Assembly: GCA_017431785.1 (NCBI GenBank)
Contig: JAFRKJ010000008.1
Span: 1-64,000 of the forward strand
Direction of reading: 5' to 3'
From: Bacillota bacterium
GTDB lineage: Bacteria > Bacillota > Clostridia > Peptostreptococcales > Anaerovoracaceae
Length of the DNA stretch: 64,000 bases
Positions 7,101 to 15,419 of the stretch are shown in pieces. The notes under the pieces were generated by a model. That model was given only the letters and a program-made list of their open reading frames with translations. It had not been told where the DNA came from and did not search any database. A program made the translations under genes and the position numbers. Position 1 is the stretch's first letter, and each line of letters starts with the position of its first letter.

Positions 7101-7401
7101 TCTTCGGTTCAGAGAATGTCACCTGATCGACCATCTTATCAGGGTCGTCAGCAGAAGGCACTGGCTGCATGCTTTCTGGCAGCGCGATGGCCCCTTGGTC
7201 ATAAGCATCCTTAAGTCTGAGGGGCCCGTAGGAATCCTCTACAGTCAGTTCTCCGTCTGCCGGTTCTTCTGTCTGCTCTCCACTTCCCGGGTCTGCAGGT
7301 GGATCGTCGCCATCTGTTGCAAAAGCAACCTCTGGGATGATCATCGTAAAAGACAGGAGAAAAGATAATACTAGTGCGCATAGTTTCTTCATAGAATTCA
7401 C
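4102..7401 (-). CDS. Secreted CotH-kinase surface protein with Ig-like and Fn3-like domains
   Basis: This large secreted protein has a signal peptide (basic MKKL start, hydrophobic core, cleavage after VAFA near residue 28). A CotH domain spans roughly residues 230-600, with RGRGNSTW, KKPYKLKL and the later GPLWDFDYVAWGD metal-site motif; CotH proteins are atypical kinases that phosphorylate proteins. Then come a Listeria-Bacteroides-type repeat (about 690-760, FRGWKS), two BIG2-like Ig domains (RWSSSDPSIATVNSEG and VSLDPDIASVDSVG) and two lysine-rich fibronectin-III-like repeats to the C-terminus. There is no LPXTG anchor, so the very basic tail may hold it to the wall. Start is GTG 7401 (AAAGGA 4 bases upstream) or ATG 7392. 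The substrate is unknown. Confidence 0.85.
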   Translation of the reverse strand: MNSMKKLCALVLSFLLSFTMIIPEVAFATDGDDPPADPGSGEQTEEPADGELTVEDSYGPLRLKDAYDQGAIALPESMQPVPSADDPDKMVDQVTFSEPKNGNGLLLTGTAGVLQSGRIGLNAALDFAGSPVGRISVDGLRERGVTVTVHVYLDDQENPVASFALKSTMGKKDWENAGDRTKDVYGLGLTGQHRVSFSFEISGIKSTKKTSILLRFIEFSESSIPVLYFNIDESLGSIGAMNGSPDHSAECYGTVDLQVPEGFAGDYDGGAQTSLDGLEIEYLRGRGNSTWDADKKPYKLKLKKKKNLFGMGENKHWILLANRYDNSLIRNRMTYWLGAQMGLDYTPQCIPVDVVMNDEYYGSYLLCEQIRIGDSRVAIDDLEADEDSKKATDLPFISGGYLLSMAPYGDEDKANIFETQKNVSMFIESPSFDDYDNDTQRQYIIAFIQATENAIFSPGFKSGDIRYTDLMDLDAAAKYWWIQEFSANGDAYGSGSTFLYKTRDKEGDDGAPGESGKLFWGPLWDFDYVAWGDLDYNGDSPDGFENTSTPWFDRMKADPVFAEKQLAYWTGKDGDEQVPSLNALLTEIVKDGGLLDQYYEQTKTSWKYDHEKWGAYGEGWGDTSSDGTDGTPAQTAGPRTYQEEVDQLRNWIIGRQNNVNQEINSLKPEIVTVTFKIGSKTIDTIPVRKGSYIEEFPEAPAKKGYVFRGWKSKTNGIISEGDEIVENMVLTAYYIKESQAIRAKNLFFQPYDVYRPLESYYGDNEYYPTYSILPFDSDETQIRWSSSDPSIATVNSEGTVSFKKTGTVKITGKVGRVSNSFTLHIYDPKTTEIGLAEEISFNKKSLMLSVKEYAQIRAVLKPQPCEDSFLTWVSLDPDIASVDSVGTVTGIKAGKTVIVALNTDTGMYQACKVTVTSKTPAKLAAPKLTLTPEYGKKQIKASWSKVKGAKSYKIDYRKAGAKKWKTLSTKKTSVTIKKLKRRSIYVFRAQTIGKNKSSKWTKQRTLYFSKVSAKVKASKKKVIVKWKKDKKANGYQIRYSYSSKMSKAKTINIKKSKKKYVIKKLKKGKQIYVQIRPYKKYKGKTYYGIYSKKKAVRVK

Positions 7402-7540
7402 CGTTTCCTTTTTCGTAAATGATTATGCCGCTAAAGATTACAATGATATTGTACTATAAAAGGTCAGAAAGAAAGCATTAAGAATAATTATCAATTAGTG
7501 ATATTAAACAAATGGGAATCATTGCAGATGAATCTATCAT

Positions 7541-7578
7541 GCACCGTTGAAACGCCAACAGTTCTGGTGCTTTTGTTT
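7541..7578 (+). terminator. Hairpin with T-rich tail between CotH and TetR genes
   Basis: GCACCGTTG and CAAC...GGTGC form an interrupted stem followed by TTTTGTTT. The tail is on the plus strand although no plus-strand gene is upstream. It may still end the minus-strand TetR transcript weakly, or may be a leftover. Confidence 0.35.
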
Positions 7579-7606
7579 GCCCGGGCCATTGATGTGTGAA
7601 TTCAGA

Positions 7607-8131
7607 TTACCGGAAGAAGATTTTATGCAATCCTTCCGGCATGGAAAAAAACATCATTTCCACGATTGTCTCGGCCGGAGTGATGTTGTCTTCAAGAAGC
7701 CATTCCCGGGTCATGCCGACTGCCCCATGACAATAAAGGCGAATGCTGTAGGAAAGCTTGGTGTCCAGCCTTTGCACGCCGAGGATCCGCATGGCCTCCT
7801 GCGTGTAGCGATTCACGAAGTATTCCACCATGTATTTCCAAAGAGGATTCTGTGAGTTGTCTTCGTAGGCCCGCTTATAAAAGAGATAGTCCTGCCGCAT
7901 CCCGTTCATGCTCTTCGCCGCTGATTCGACAGAAAGAACATCTGTCTCAAAGGCGTTACGGGTGAAGATCCAGGCGACCAGATCATACTTGTCTTTAAAA
8001 TGATAATAAAAAGTAGGACGTTCGATTTCAGCCTCCCGGCAGATCTCCGTAACACGGATCTTGTCGAGGGGCTTTTGCAGCATGAGTTTCTTCATGTTTT
8101 CAGCAATCCACTGTTTCGTTCTGATGGCCAT
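7607..8131 (-). CDS. TetR-family transcriptional regulator
   Basis: The 174-residue protein has a TetR N-terminal HTH (KIRVTEICREAEIERPTFYYHFKDKYDL) and a C-terminal part like the TetR_C_7/DhaS group. I start it at ATG 8131 because GGAGG sits four bases upstream; the longer frame from 8143 would place that ribosome site inside the gene. It is divergent from the gene at 8275, with about 140 bases between, so it probably represses its neighbour and itself. The ligand is not apparent. Confidence 0.85.
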   Translation of the reverse strand: MAIRTKQWIAENMKKLMLQKPLDKIRVTEICREAEIERPTFYYHFKDKYDLVAWIFTRNAFETDVLSVESAAKSMNGMRQDYLFYKRAYEDNSQNPLWKYMVEYFVNRYTQEAMRILGVQRLDTKLSYSIRLYCHGAVGMTREWLLEDNITPAETIVEMMFFSMPEGLHKIFFR

Positions 8132-8274
8132 TTTTACCTCCAATAATCTTACAAAATATCAAATCTGTTAATAATTATATCATAAACAAATTTCTGTAAG
8201 TAGTTTTTTCCTTGACGGCATATTAGAATCCAATTGTAAGAACAAAGATCAACACTTCAGAGAGGGGAGACAAT

Positions 8275-8511
8275 ATGGATTTTTTAGAACTAGCAAAAGA
8301 ACGGTATTCTGAGCGCTTCTTTGACAGCAGGCCCATCGAAGCAAATAAGCGCGGAGATTTGAATCCACCGCAGGGAAGCTTCTATTATGGCATGTACAAA
8401 GGCGACCTGGATGCCGGTGTTAACACTGTAAGCAACCTTTCAGGCCTGATCAAAAGTATCGATTCCTGCGAAGATATCGTCAATGAACTGGCAAGACCGT
8501 TTGCAGAATAA
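8275..8511 (+). CDS. Short protein with nitroreductase-like N-terminus
   Basis: The first 22 residues (MDFLELAKERYSERFFDSRP) match the classic start of nitroreductase-family flavoproteins, but the rest of the 78 residues does not continue that fold and is unlike anything I recognise. A full nitroreductase is about 170-200 residues, so this may be a deletion product fused to other sequence. The ribosome site (GAGAGGGGAGA) is strong and the frame is open, so it is probably still translated. It lies 15 bases before a radical SAM gene and opposite the TetR gene. Confidence 0.5.
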   Translation: MDFLELAKERYSERFFDSRPIEANKRGDLNPPQGSFYYGMYKGDLDAGVNTVSNLSGLIKSIDSCEDIVNELARPFAE

Positions 8512-8526
8512 GGAGACATAGATAGA

Positions 8527-9396
8527 ATGCATTTTACCGATACTGTATACAGAAACCCCTACTGGCCTACATGGCCGCTGCTGCAGATCACGCAGGGCTG
8601 CACCCATAACAGCTGCAAATTCTGCACCATGTACCGAAACGTGGACTTTTGTCTGCAGCCGGCTGAGTGGATTGAAGAAGATTTGCAAGAACTTTCGCAG
8701 AGTGATCCGCATGCAAAGACAATACAGCTTTTGTCAGCAAACCCACTGACTCTGTCTTATGAGAAACTGGTACCGATTCTGGAGATGATCAATCACTACC
8801 TTCCGGAGATGGAATACATCTACGCTGCCACTAGAGTAACAGACATTAGCAATAAAACTGTCGAGCAGTTGAAACACCTGAAAGAACTGGGTCTCCGGGA
8901 GATCTCTCTCGGCGTGGAGAGCGGAGATGATTGGACCTTGGAGCGAGTGAACAAAGGTTACCATGCCATCGATATCATTGAGCAGTGTGCGAAGCTGAAA
9001 GAAGCAGGAATCGATTTCTGGATGTCCTTCCTAAATGGAGTCGCAGGCAAGGAGCACAGCATGGAGCATGCGATAAACTCCGCGAAGATCTTCAGCCAAT
9101 GTGAACCGATGCTTGTAGGGACCGGCGGGCTAGTGCTGTTTCCCGGAACACCACTTCTGGATGAGGCAGAGCGAGGAGAATTCACACCGCTGTCAGAGAA
9201 GGAAATGCTGGTCGAACTGAAGACCTTTGTCGAGAACCTGACCTGTGACTGTACGTTTATTACCCATCACACCGTTTCAGGGAAAAACCTGACCGGGCCA
9301 GATTTCATCCGCAGAAAAGACAGTATCGTCGCGGCGCTGGATCATGAAATCCAGCATGGTAATCTGGACATGATGGCTGCAATCGCGGAGGAATAA
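8527..9396 (+). CDS. Radical SAM protein with CX4CX2C motif
   Basis: This 289-residue protein is a radical SAM enzyme: GCTHNSCKFCTMYR near residues 24-37 supplies three cysteines for the [4Fe-4S] cluster that cleaves S-adenosylmethionine. The spacing is C-x4-C-x2-C and not the usual C-x3-C-x2-C, which I recall as a feature of one COG1032-like group. A downstream SLGVESGDD segment (around 125) is the conserved fourth strand. There is no B12-binding N-terminal domain. The reaction is unknown. It is cotranscribed with the short gene at 8275 and ends at a strong terminator. Confidence 0.75.
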   Translation: MHFTDTVYRNPYWPTWPLLQITQGCTHNSCKFCTMYRNVDFCLQPAEWIEEDLQELSQSDPHAKTIQLLSANPLTLSYEKLVPILEMINHYLPEMEYIYAATRVTDISNKTVEQLKHLKELGLREISLGVESGDDWTLERVNKGYHAIDIIEQCAKLKEAGIDFWMSFLNGVAGKEHSMEHAINSAKIFSQCEPMLVGTGGLVLFPGTPLLDEAERGEFTPLSEKEMLVELKTFVENLTCDCTFITHHTVSGKNLTGPDFIRRKDSIVAALDHEIQHGNLDMMAAIAEE

Positions 9397-9406
9397 TGAA
9401 TTAACA

Positions 9407-9436
9407 AACCCCTTGCATCGCAAGGGGTTTTCTTTA
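9407..9436 (+). terminator. Rho-independent terminator
   Basis: AACCCCTTG and CAAGGGGTT pair around a five-base loop and lead into TTTTCTTTA. The same arms recur at 17203-17225. Confidence 0.9.
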
Positions 9437-9485
9437 CTTAAATCAGAACACATAGGAAAAGCACAAAAGCGCGCAAGTCCGTGGC

Positions 9486-10667
9486 TTACAGGAAAATTCT
9501 GTCGACACAGTACCGGTCAGGCCCTTGTGCGTCCGGAACCTCTTTCATCTTCAGAACGGACTTCGGGCAGCGGCAGACACACTGTCCGCAGCCGATGCAC
9601 CGATCAGGCCGGATGGTGACGCCGGCGTCAGAGAAACTGACCGCTCCCATTTGGCATACTGCGGCGCAGCTGCCGCAGCCAATGCACTGATCAGGGTTAA
9701 CGACCTGAACGCTGAATCGGGAGGCAACAGCCAGTGTATCTTCGTTTCGCGCCATTGTCCGCAGGCAGATGCAGCAGCATGAGCAGCAATTGCACAGTGA
9801 CAATGGGTGCTGAAGGTTGCTGATGACCTGTACCAGACCTTGTTCGCGAAGCTCTTCCAACTGTTTCCGCGCCTGCTCAATGGTCAGTTCTTTTGCCCAG
9901 CCGCCGCGAATCGCCTCATAAGCAGCTTCGTTGAAGAGGAAGCAGACATCTTTGATTGGATAGTCGCAAGCTCGGTCGCCCCGGTTCTCCATCGTCTGAC
10001 GGCATACGCAGTTGATGACCGCAATAGGTGTGCAGCGGTGCAGCATTTCTTCGCATAAGTCTGTAGGAATCACTTCTCTGGTGTCAGGAATCTCGACATT
10101 CATTACGATTCTGCCATCGGTTCTTTTGCCAGTAAGAGAAACAGGATTCGGAAGAACCCGGTGTTCCGGAGCCATCGTGCGAAGTTTAGAACCGTCCACA
10201 TCGGCAATATACAGCCAGAAGTCCTGCAGCGCTTTGTTCAGAGGAGAACCTGTATTTGTTTCGACTGCATTGAAACAAAGATACAACATATACGTTCTTA
10301 GATAACCTGTACTTCCGTCCTTCTTTGGCATTGGCGTCAGGAAGCCTTTGCGAATCAGGCTGTCCGACAGAGCAGCGAAAGATGACTTCAGATCTGCGTC
10401 TGCATTTCCGGCAGCCTCCTCCGGCCGTAAGGCATCGGCTCTGTAACTGAAGTCGGGATACGCGAACCATGCCCGGCACTCGTCCGCCGTCAGTTCCTGA
10501 CGGAGCGCCTGCAGAAATTCGTCATGATTGGGAAGGGTCATATAAGGGTGTTCCAGTGCTGCCAGAAGCTGCTGATGCGGATCGGCAGATACACCCTTTC
10601 GTGATTGTTCATATTGCTCCAGATGATCCCTCAGAAGCTGATGGATACTTGCGAAATTATCAGTCAT
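9486..10667 (-). CDS. Cysteine-rich 4Fe-4S dicluster protein
   Basis: This 393-residue cytoplasmic protein ends in two bacterial ferredoxin motifs, CIGCGSCAAVC and CIGCGQCVCRCP, which would bind two [4Fe-4S] clusters. Ahead of them is an unusually dense cysteine run, LCNCCSCCCICLR, and further upstream INCVCRQTMENRGDRACDYP plus a second cysteine after it, suggesting more metal sites. The N-terminal 200 residues are helical and unrecognised. ATG 10667 follows AGGAGG with good spacing. It is transcribed alone, opposite the phosphofructokinase gene. I infer an electron-transfer or metal-handling role; the redox partner is not evident nearby. Confidence 0.7.
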   Translation of the reverse strand: MTDNFASIHQLLRDHLEQYEQSRKGVSADPHQQLLAALEHPYMTLPNHDEFLQALRQELTADECRAWFAYPDFSYRADALRPEEAAGNADADLKSSFAALSDSLIRKGFLTPMPKKDGSTGYLRTYMLYLCFNAVETNTGSPLNKALQDFWLYIADVDGSKLRTMAPEHRVLPNPVSLTGKRTDGRIVMNVEIPDTREVIPTDLCEEMLHRCTPIAVINCVCRQTMENRGDRACDYPIKDVCFLFNEAAYEAIRGGWAKELTIEQARKQLEELREQGLVQVISNLQHPLSLCNCCSCCCICLRTMARNEDTLAVASRFSVQVVNPDQCIGCGSCAAVCQMGAVSFSDAGVTIRPDRCIGCGQCVCRCPKSVLKMKEVPDAQGPDRYCVDRIFL

Positions 10668-10766
10668 AGTGAGTCCTCCTCAAGACATATTATAGCATGG
10701 TTCTAAGAGAATAGGGATTTGAACACTGAATGTCCGCATCTGCAAGGTGACTGTTGAGAAATGATA

Positions 10767-10795
10767 TTGACGAATAATCGTTTGAGAAGTATCAT
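10767..10795 (+). promoter_or_regulatory. Promoter of the phosphofructokinase gene
   Basis: TTGACG (10767-10772) and TATCAT (10790-10795) are 17 bases apart, about 60 bases before ATG 10857. Confidence 0.6.
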
Positions 10796-10856
10796 AAATG
10801 ATTATTGGAACAATCATAACTGATTGAATCAGTTTCTGTAATAAAGGAGAAAAAAG

Positions 10857-12116
10857 ATGGTAAAGACGAAAAAAAGAAATGTTATCGTAGGACAGTCCGG
10901 AGGCCCGACTGCTGCGATCAATTCCTCTTTGGCTGGCGTTTACAGAACAGCTAAGGACCGTGGGTACAACAAAGTGTATGGAATGCTGCACGGAATCCAG
11001 GGATTTATGGAAGGAAGGTATATCGATTTATCAGAGCATATCAAGACCGGACTTGATGAAGAACTGCTGAAGCGTACTCCGTCAGCCTATCTGGGGACTT
11101 GCCGTTATAAGCTTCCGGATATCTATGAAGACAAGGCGCTCTATGAAGAACTCTTCAAGACACTGGATGAGCTTGAAATCGACTGCTTCATCTACATTGG
11201 AGGTAATGACTCCATGGATACCATCAAGAAGCTGTCTGATTACGCTATCGTAACAGGTTCTGACATCCGTTTCGTAGGATGTCCTAAGACCATTGACAAC
11301 GACCTGGCTCTGACAGACCACACACCGGGATATGGCTCTGCAGCCAAGTACATCGGTACATCTGTTAAGGAAATCATTCGTGATGGATGGAGTCTGGAGA
11401 CACTGCACGGTCAGATCCTCATCGTAGAGATCATGGGAAGAGATGCCGGTTGGCTCACTGGAGCATCGGTTCTCTCCAGAGGTGAAGACTGCGATGGACC
11501 AGACGCAATCTATCTGCCTGAGATCGATTTCGATATCAATGAATTTGTCAACAAGTGCAGAGGACTTCTTGAGAACAAAGCGTCCGTCGTCATTGCTGTT
11601 TCCGAAGGAATCCATTTGGCAGACGGCACTTATGTCAGTGAGCTGGGCAACGTGATCGAATACGTCGATGCCTTCGGACATAAGCAGCTGACAGGAACAG
11701 CCAGATATCTGTGCGAGATCCTCTCAGAACAGATTGGCTGCAAGACAAGAGCTATCGAGCTGTCAACACTCCAGAGAGCGGCCAGCCACTGTGCTTCCCG
11801 TATCGATATTCTGGAAGCCTTTGAGGTTGGCGGCGCAGCTATGAAGGCTGCCGATGAAGGCGACAGCGGCAAGATGGTCGTTATTGAGAGACTCTCCGAT
11901 GACCCGTATCAGGCGGGAACGGCGGTCAAAGACGTGCATAAGATCGCAAACGATGAAAGACTCGTGCCGAGAGAGTGGATCAATGAAGAAGGAACATATG
12001 TTACGAACGAATTCGTTACCTATGTGAAACCGCTGATCCAGGGCGATGTAGCACCGATCATGGTCGACGGAATTCCAAGACACCTGTATGTTCCGGGTTA
12101 TCAGGAGCTACTGTAA
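10857..12116 (+). CDS. pfp: Pyrophosphate-type 6-phosphofructokinase
   Basis: The enzyme interconverts fructose 6-phosphate and fructose 1,6-bisphosphate in glycolysis. At 419 residues it belongs to the longer PFK group. Two positions that separate PPi from ATP enzymes point to pyrophosphate use: GGNDS near 112-116 where ATP enzymes have GGDGS, and PKTIDND near 141 with Lys where ATP enzymes have Gly. The MGRDAGWL motif near 198 binds the sugar phosphate. ATG 10857 follows AAAGGAGAAAAAAG. The gene is single, between its own promoter and a strong terminator. A PPi-linked, reversible step would save ATP in an anaerobe. Confidence 0.9.
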   Translation: MVKTKKRNVIVGQSGGPTAAINSSLAGVYRTAKDRGYNKVYGMLHGIQGFMEGRYIDLSEHIKTGLDEELLKRTPSAYLGTCRYKLPDIYEDKALYEELFKTLDELEIDCFIYIGGNDSMDTIKKLSDYAIVTGSDIRFVGCPKTIDNDLALTDHTPGYGSAAKYIGTSVKEIIRDGWSLETLHGQILIVEIMGRDAGWLTGASVLSRGEDCDGPDAIYLPEIDFDINEFVNKCRGLLENKASVVIAVSEGIHLADGTYVSELGNVIEYVDAFGHKQLTGTARYLCEILSEQIGCKTRAIELSTLQRAASHCASRIDILEAFEVGGAAMKAADEGDSGKMVVIERLSDDPYQAGTAVKDVHKIANDERLVPREWINEEGTYVTNEFVTYVKPLIQGDVAPIMVDGIPRHLYVPGYQELL

Positions 12117-12153
12117 AAAACTGCCGCAAAAGCAGCATATTATTTCATCTGAT

Positions 12154-12186
12154 AAATAGCGCAAACAGTATTGTTTGCGCTATTTT
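12154..12186 (+). terminator. Rho-independent terminator after pfp
   Basis: A 14-bp stem, AAATAGCGCAAACA with TGTTTGCGCTATTT, has a four-base loop and ends in T residues. Confidence 0.85.
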
Positions 12187-12234
12187 GGTGGTAGTATAAA
12201 TGTGATAAGTGATTCATCAAACGGGAGGAAACGA

Positions 12235-13836
12235 ATGTTAAGTGAAAAATATAAGGACTTTACAGGCTGGACGATTTATCAGATTTATCCGCGCAGCTTT
12301 CAGGACAGCAACGGCGATGGGATAGGAGATCTGCAGGGTATCATCAGCAAGCTTGACTATATCAAAGAGCTCGGAGCAAATGCCGTATGGCTGTGCCCAT
12401 GTTTCAAAAGCCCCAATGATGACAACGGGTACGATGTCTCAGACTATCGCGATATCATGGATGAATTCGGGACGATGGACGACATGGATGCTCTGATCAA
12501 AGGCCTCCACAGCCGCGGCATGAAGCTCATTCTTGATCTTGTGCCAAACCACACCTCGACGGATCACAGGTGGTTTCAGGAGTCACGCAAGGGAAGGGGC
12601 AATCCTTACAGTGATTACTATTACTGGTTTGATGAGATCCCAAATGACTGGCAGTCAGCGTTCGGAGGGAGTGCATGGCAGTATGATGCGCTGAGAGGGC
12701 AGTATTATCTGCATACCTTTGCCGCCAGTCAGGCAGATCTCAACTGGGACAATCCCGCAGTTGTGAAGGAGATGCAAGGCGTCGTTGACTTTTGGGTGGA
12801 CAAGGGCTGCGACGGTTTCCGTATCGATGTCATTGACTGTATTTCAAAGAACATCGAAATGGGAGAGAACAGCCATGGACCTCGCTTGCATGAGTACATC
12901 CGGGCGCTGTTTGGCAGAGAAAAAGTCTCTCATCTGTTTACGGTGGGCGAAGGGAACACAAATGATATTGAAGACATCGTACTCCACTGCGGTTCAGAAC
13001 GAAACGAGTTGTCAACCCTCTTTATTTTTGACCACATGGAGTGCGGCCGCTCCGACAAGTTCACGCCGAAAGAGGACAGCCTTAAGACGCTCAGGAATCA
13101 TCTTGTGTACTGGCAGACGGAAACGGATAAGAATGATTTGCTTTACAGCTTGTTTATAGAGAATCATGACCAGCCGCAGATAATCTCGCGCATTGGAAAC
13201 GATAAAGAATTAAGATACGAATCAGCGACTGACATAGCAACAATGGTTTACCTACTGAAGGGAGTGCCCTTCATTTATCAGGGTCAGGAAATCGGCATGC
13301 CGGCAGCGCATTATGACAGTATTGATGACTTTGATGATGTGGAGTGCCTTGGATACTACCATAAATATAGGGAAACTCTGAGCGAAGAGGAGTGTCTCCG
13401 GAAGATCAATTTCGGAAGTCGTGACAATGCCCGCCATCCTATGGCATGGGATGACAGCAGGAACAGTGGTTTCACTGATGAGAATGCGACACCATGGCTG
13501 CTTCCGCACAACAGAGCGGCAGAGGTCAATGTCGCAAAGGATCTGGCATCGGAAAAGTCGGTTTACCGTTTTTATAAGGATCTGCTGAAACTGCGAAAAG
13601 ATAATAAAGCGTTCCAGTATGGTGATGTTGAGGTCTTTTCAAAGGCGGAGGATGACTTCTTTGTATATACGCGCAGTCATGGGGATTCCAAATGGGTAGT
13701 GGTCTGCAATTTCGAAACACAGCAGAATATTGAACTGCCATTCGAGTGTGAAATGCCGGTGCTTGCAAATATGAACAGAGCGACTGCGAGTGGTTGCTAC
13801 GCTCCATATGAGTGCGCAGCAGCAAAGGTGAAATAA
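12235..13836 (+). CDS. GH13 alpha-glucosidase (oligo-1,6-glucosidase type)
   Basis: This 533-residue cytoplasmic glycoside hydrolase should release glucose from isomalto- or malto-oligosaccharides. It has the four GH13 regions: DLVPNHTS (region I), GFRIDVID with the nucleophile Asp, TVGEGN with the acid/base Glu, and ENHDQP with the transition-state Asp. WTIYQIYPRSFQDSNGDGIGD at the N-terminus is typical of the GH13_31 group. There is no signal peptide. I start at ATG 12235 after GGGAGGAAACGA; the open frame extends back to 12175 inside the terminator. Substrate choice between alpha-1,4 and alpha-1,6 bonds cannot be settled from what I see. Confidence 0.9.
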   Translation: MLSEKYKDFTGWTIYQIYPRSFQDSNGDGIGDLQGIISKLDYIKELGANAVWLCPCFKSPNDDNGYDVSDYRDIMDEFGTMDDMDALIKGLHSRGMKLILDLVPNHTSTDHRWFQESRKGRGNPYSDYYYWFDEIPNDWQSAFGGSAWQYDALRGQYYLHTFAASQADLNWDNPAVVKEMQGVVDFWVDKGCDGFRIDVIDCISKNIEMGENSHGPRLHEYIRALFGREKVSHLFTVGEGNTNDIEDIVLHCGSERNELSTLFIFDHMECGRSDKFTPKEDSLKTLRNHLVYWQTETDKNDLLYSLFIENHDQPQIISRIGNDKELRYESATDIATMVYLLKGVPFIYQGQEIGMPAAHYDSIDDFDDVECLGYYHKYRETLSEEECLRKINFGSRDNARHPMAWDDSRNSGFTDENATPWLLPHNRAAEVNVAKDLASEKSVYRFYKDLLKLRKDNKAFQYGDVEVFSKAEDDFFVYTRSHGDSKWVVVCNFETQQNIELPFECEMPVLANMNRATASGCYAPYECAAAKVK

Positions 13837-13860
13837 TATATCCCGAATTATGATCTTGAA

Positions 13861-14748
13861 CTATAAAGGGAAAGCGACTGCATCACAATAAAGGTCTGTA
13901 AGGATATCTATAAAATCCTGCAGACTTTTTCTTTGGTCTGTTTTGTGGGTGCAGAGGATACAGGAGAAGTTTTCTTTGCAGTCAAATGGAATCCAGGCAA
14001 ACTGTTTGCTGTGGTCATTCAAGAAACCGGGAGCAAGGCAGATGCCCTTGCCGGCGGCGACATTGACCCGGGTCGTATCGTGATCAGGACTGTTGAAATA
14101 CTGAATTTTACCTGATGCAATCATCCTTTGCTGGACACTGCGGAGAGCGGCAGGTGATCCGCCGCCGACCATCAGCGTTCTCCCTTTCAGATCGTCTTCA
14201 GTGATGAGATTCTTTTTCGCGAGCGGGTCGTCCTTGGTGCAAATCAGATAGATTCTGCTGGTGAATAGTTTGTGCACATTGACTGCCGGAATATGATGGG
14301 TGTGTTCCTCAAGGGTAAAAAAGATGTCGGATTCATTTTTGAGGAAACTCTCCAGTCCGCCTTCGTATTGAAACTTCGGCGTGACTTGCACATCCGGATG
14401 GAGATCTGCCAGCAAGCGGATTGCTTCCGGAAGAAAGTATACCGCCTGATGAACCATGAGGCTGATGGAGATGTCATCTTTGTATTTTGCGCTGAAATTC
14501 TGACCCTGCTCAATAGCGCGCTTCATTTCTTCGCGCATGCGGGTAAGATATGCAACAAACTGAGCGCCTGCCGGGGTGAGGGCAGCGCCCTTACCGCTCC
14601 GCTCAAAAACAGGGAAGCCGATTTCTTCCTCCAGAAGTCTGATCTGGTAGGAAAGGGTAGGCTGACTCACGAACATGTTATCTGCGGCACGACTGAAATT
14701 CAGCGTGTGCGCCAGTTCAATACAGTAATCGATTTGCTTCGTATTCAT
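13861..14748 (-). CDS. LysR-family transcriptional regulator
   Basis: The 295-residue protein starts with a LysR winged HTH (NFSRAADNMFVSQPTLSYQI, LLEEEIG..VFER) followed by a periplasmic-binding-protein-like effector domain. ATG 14748 follows TAGGAGT. It is divergent from the flavodoxin and aldo/keto reductase genes across 137 bases that contain an inverted repeat, so those genes are its likely targets. The inducer may be an electrophile or redox signal given the targets, which is inference. Confidence 0.9.
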   Translation of the reverse strand: MNTKQIDYCIELAHTLNFSRAADNMFVSQPTLSYQIRLLEEEIGFPVFERSGKGAALTPAGAQFVAYLTRMREEMKRAIEQGQNFSAKYKDDISISLMVHQAVYFLPEAIRLLADLHPDVQVTPKFQYEGGLESFLKNESDIFFTLEEHTHHIPAVNVHKLFTSRIYLICTKDDPLAKKNLITEDDLKGRTLMVGGGSPAALRSVQQRMIASGKIQYFNSPDHDTTRVNVAAGKGICLAPGFLNDHSKQFAWIPFDCKENFSCILCTHKTDQRKSLQDFIDILTDLYCDAVAFPL

Positions 14749-14796
14749 AAGGTGACTCCTAAGATAATCATTTAATTATTAAATTGATTATATAAC

Positions 14797-14818
14797 TATT
14801 GAATTGGATTTTTCAATA
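14797..14818. promoter_or_regulatory. Inverted repeat, likely LysR operator
   Basis: TATTGAA (14797-14803) and TTCAATA (14812-14818) face each other across 8 bases between the LysR gene and the flavodoxin gene. It contains the T-N11-A pattern common to LysR sites. Confidence 0.55.
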
Positions 14819-14885
14819 ATAACATGAGACAATCTATACAGAAAGAGAAAACGAATACTTTGATCGACAAAGGAGGAAACGATAA

Positions 14886-15407
14886 ATGGCAAAGACACTG
14901 ATAGCATTTTTTTCAAGAGCAGATGAAAACTACTTCGGCGGCACGATGAGATATGTGAAGGTAGGCAATACTGAAATCGTCTGCAATCTGATGAAGGACC
15001 TGATTGAAGCAGACAGCTTCAAGATCGAAATGGCACAGCCGTATTCACCGGACTACATGACCTGCATCGATGAGGCTAAGAAAGATCTTCGCGCAAAGGC
15101 AAGACCGCAGCTGACGAATTATCTGGATGAAATCGATGGCTACGATACAATCGTTCTGGCATATCCGAATTACTGGGGCACCATGCCGATGGCAGTGTTC
15201 ACATTCCTGGAACGATATGACTTCACAGGTAAGACAATCCTGCCTCTCTGCACAAATGAAGGAAGTGGAATGGGATCAAGTGAAAGAGACATCAAAAAAG
15301 CTGCACCTGGAGCAACGGTAAAGACAGGACTTCCTGTCAACGGAAGCAGCGCTGCGGATTCACAGGATATCGTCAGTGACTGGCTCAGAGAGAATGGTAT
15401 GTTATAA
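14886..15407 (+). CDS. Flavodoxin-family protein
   Basis: This 173-residue protein has a flavodoxin fold that binds FMN. It begins KTLIAFFSRADENY, where the FMN phosphate loop is expected, and has YPNYWGTMPM near residue 95, which packs on the isoalloxazine ring, and LCTNEGSGMG near 120. It matches the flavodoxin_4 group often found beside NADPH-dependent reductases. AAAGGAGG precedes ATG 14886. It is followed after 12 bases by an aldo/keto reductase gene and is opposite a LysR gene, so the pair may reduce aldehydes or quinones on induction. Confidence 0.85.
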   Translation: MAKTLIAFFSRADENYFGGTMRYVKVGNTEIVCNLMKDLIEADSFKIEMAQPYSPDYMTCIDEAKKDLRAKARPQLTNYLDEIDGYDTIVLAYPNYWGTMPMAVFTFLERYDFTGKTILPLCTNEGSGMGSSERDIKKAAPGATVKTGLPVNGSSAADSQDIVSDWLRENGML

Positions 15408-15419
15408 GGAGGAATACAC

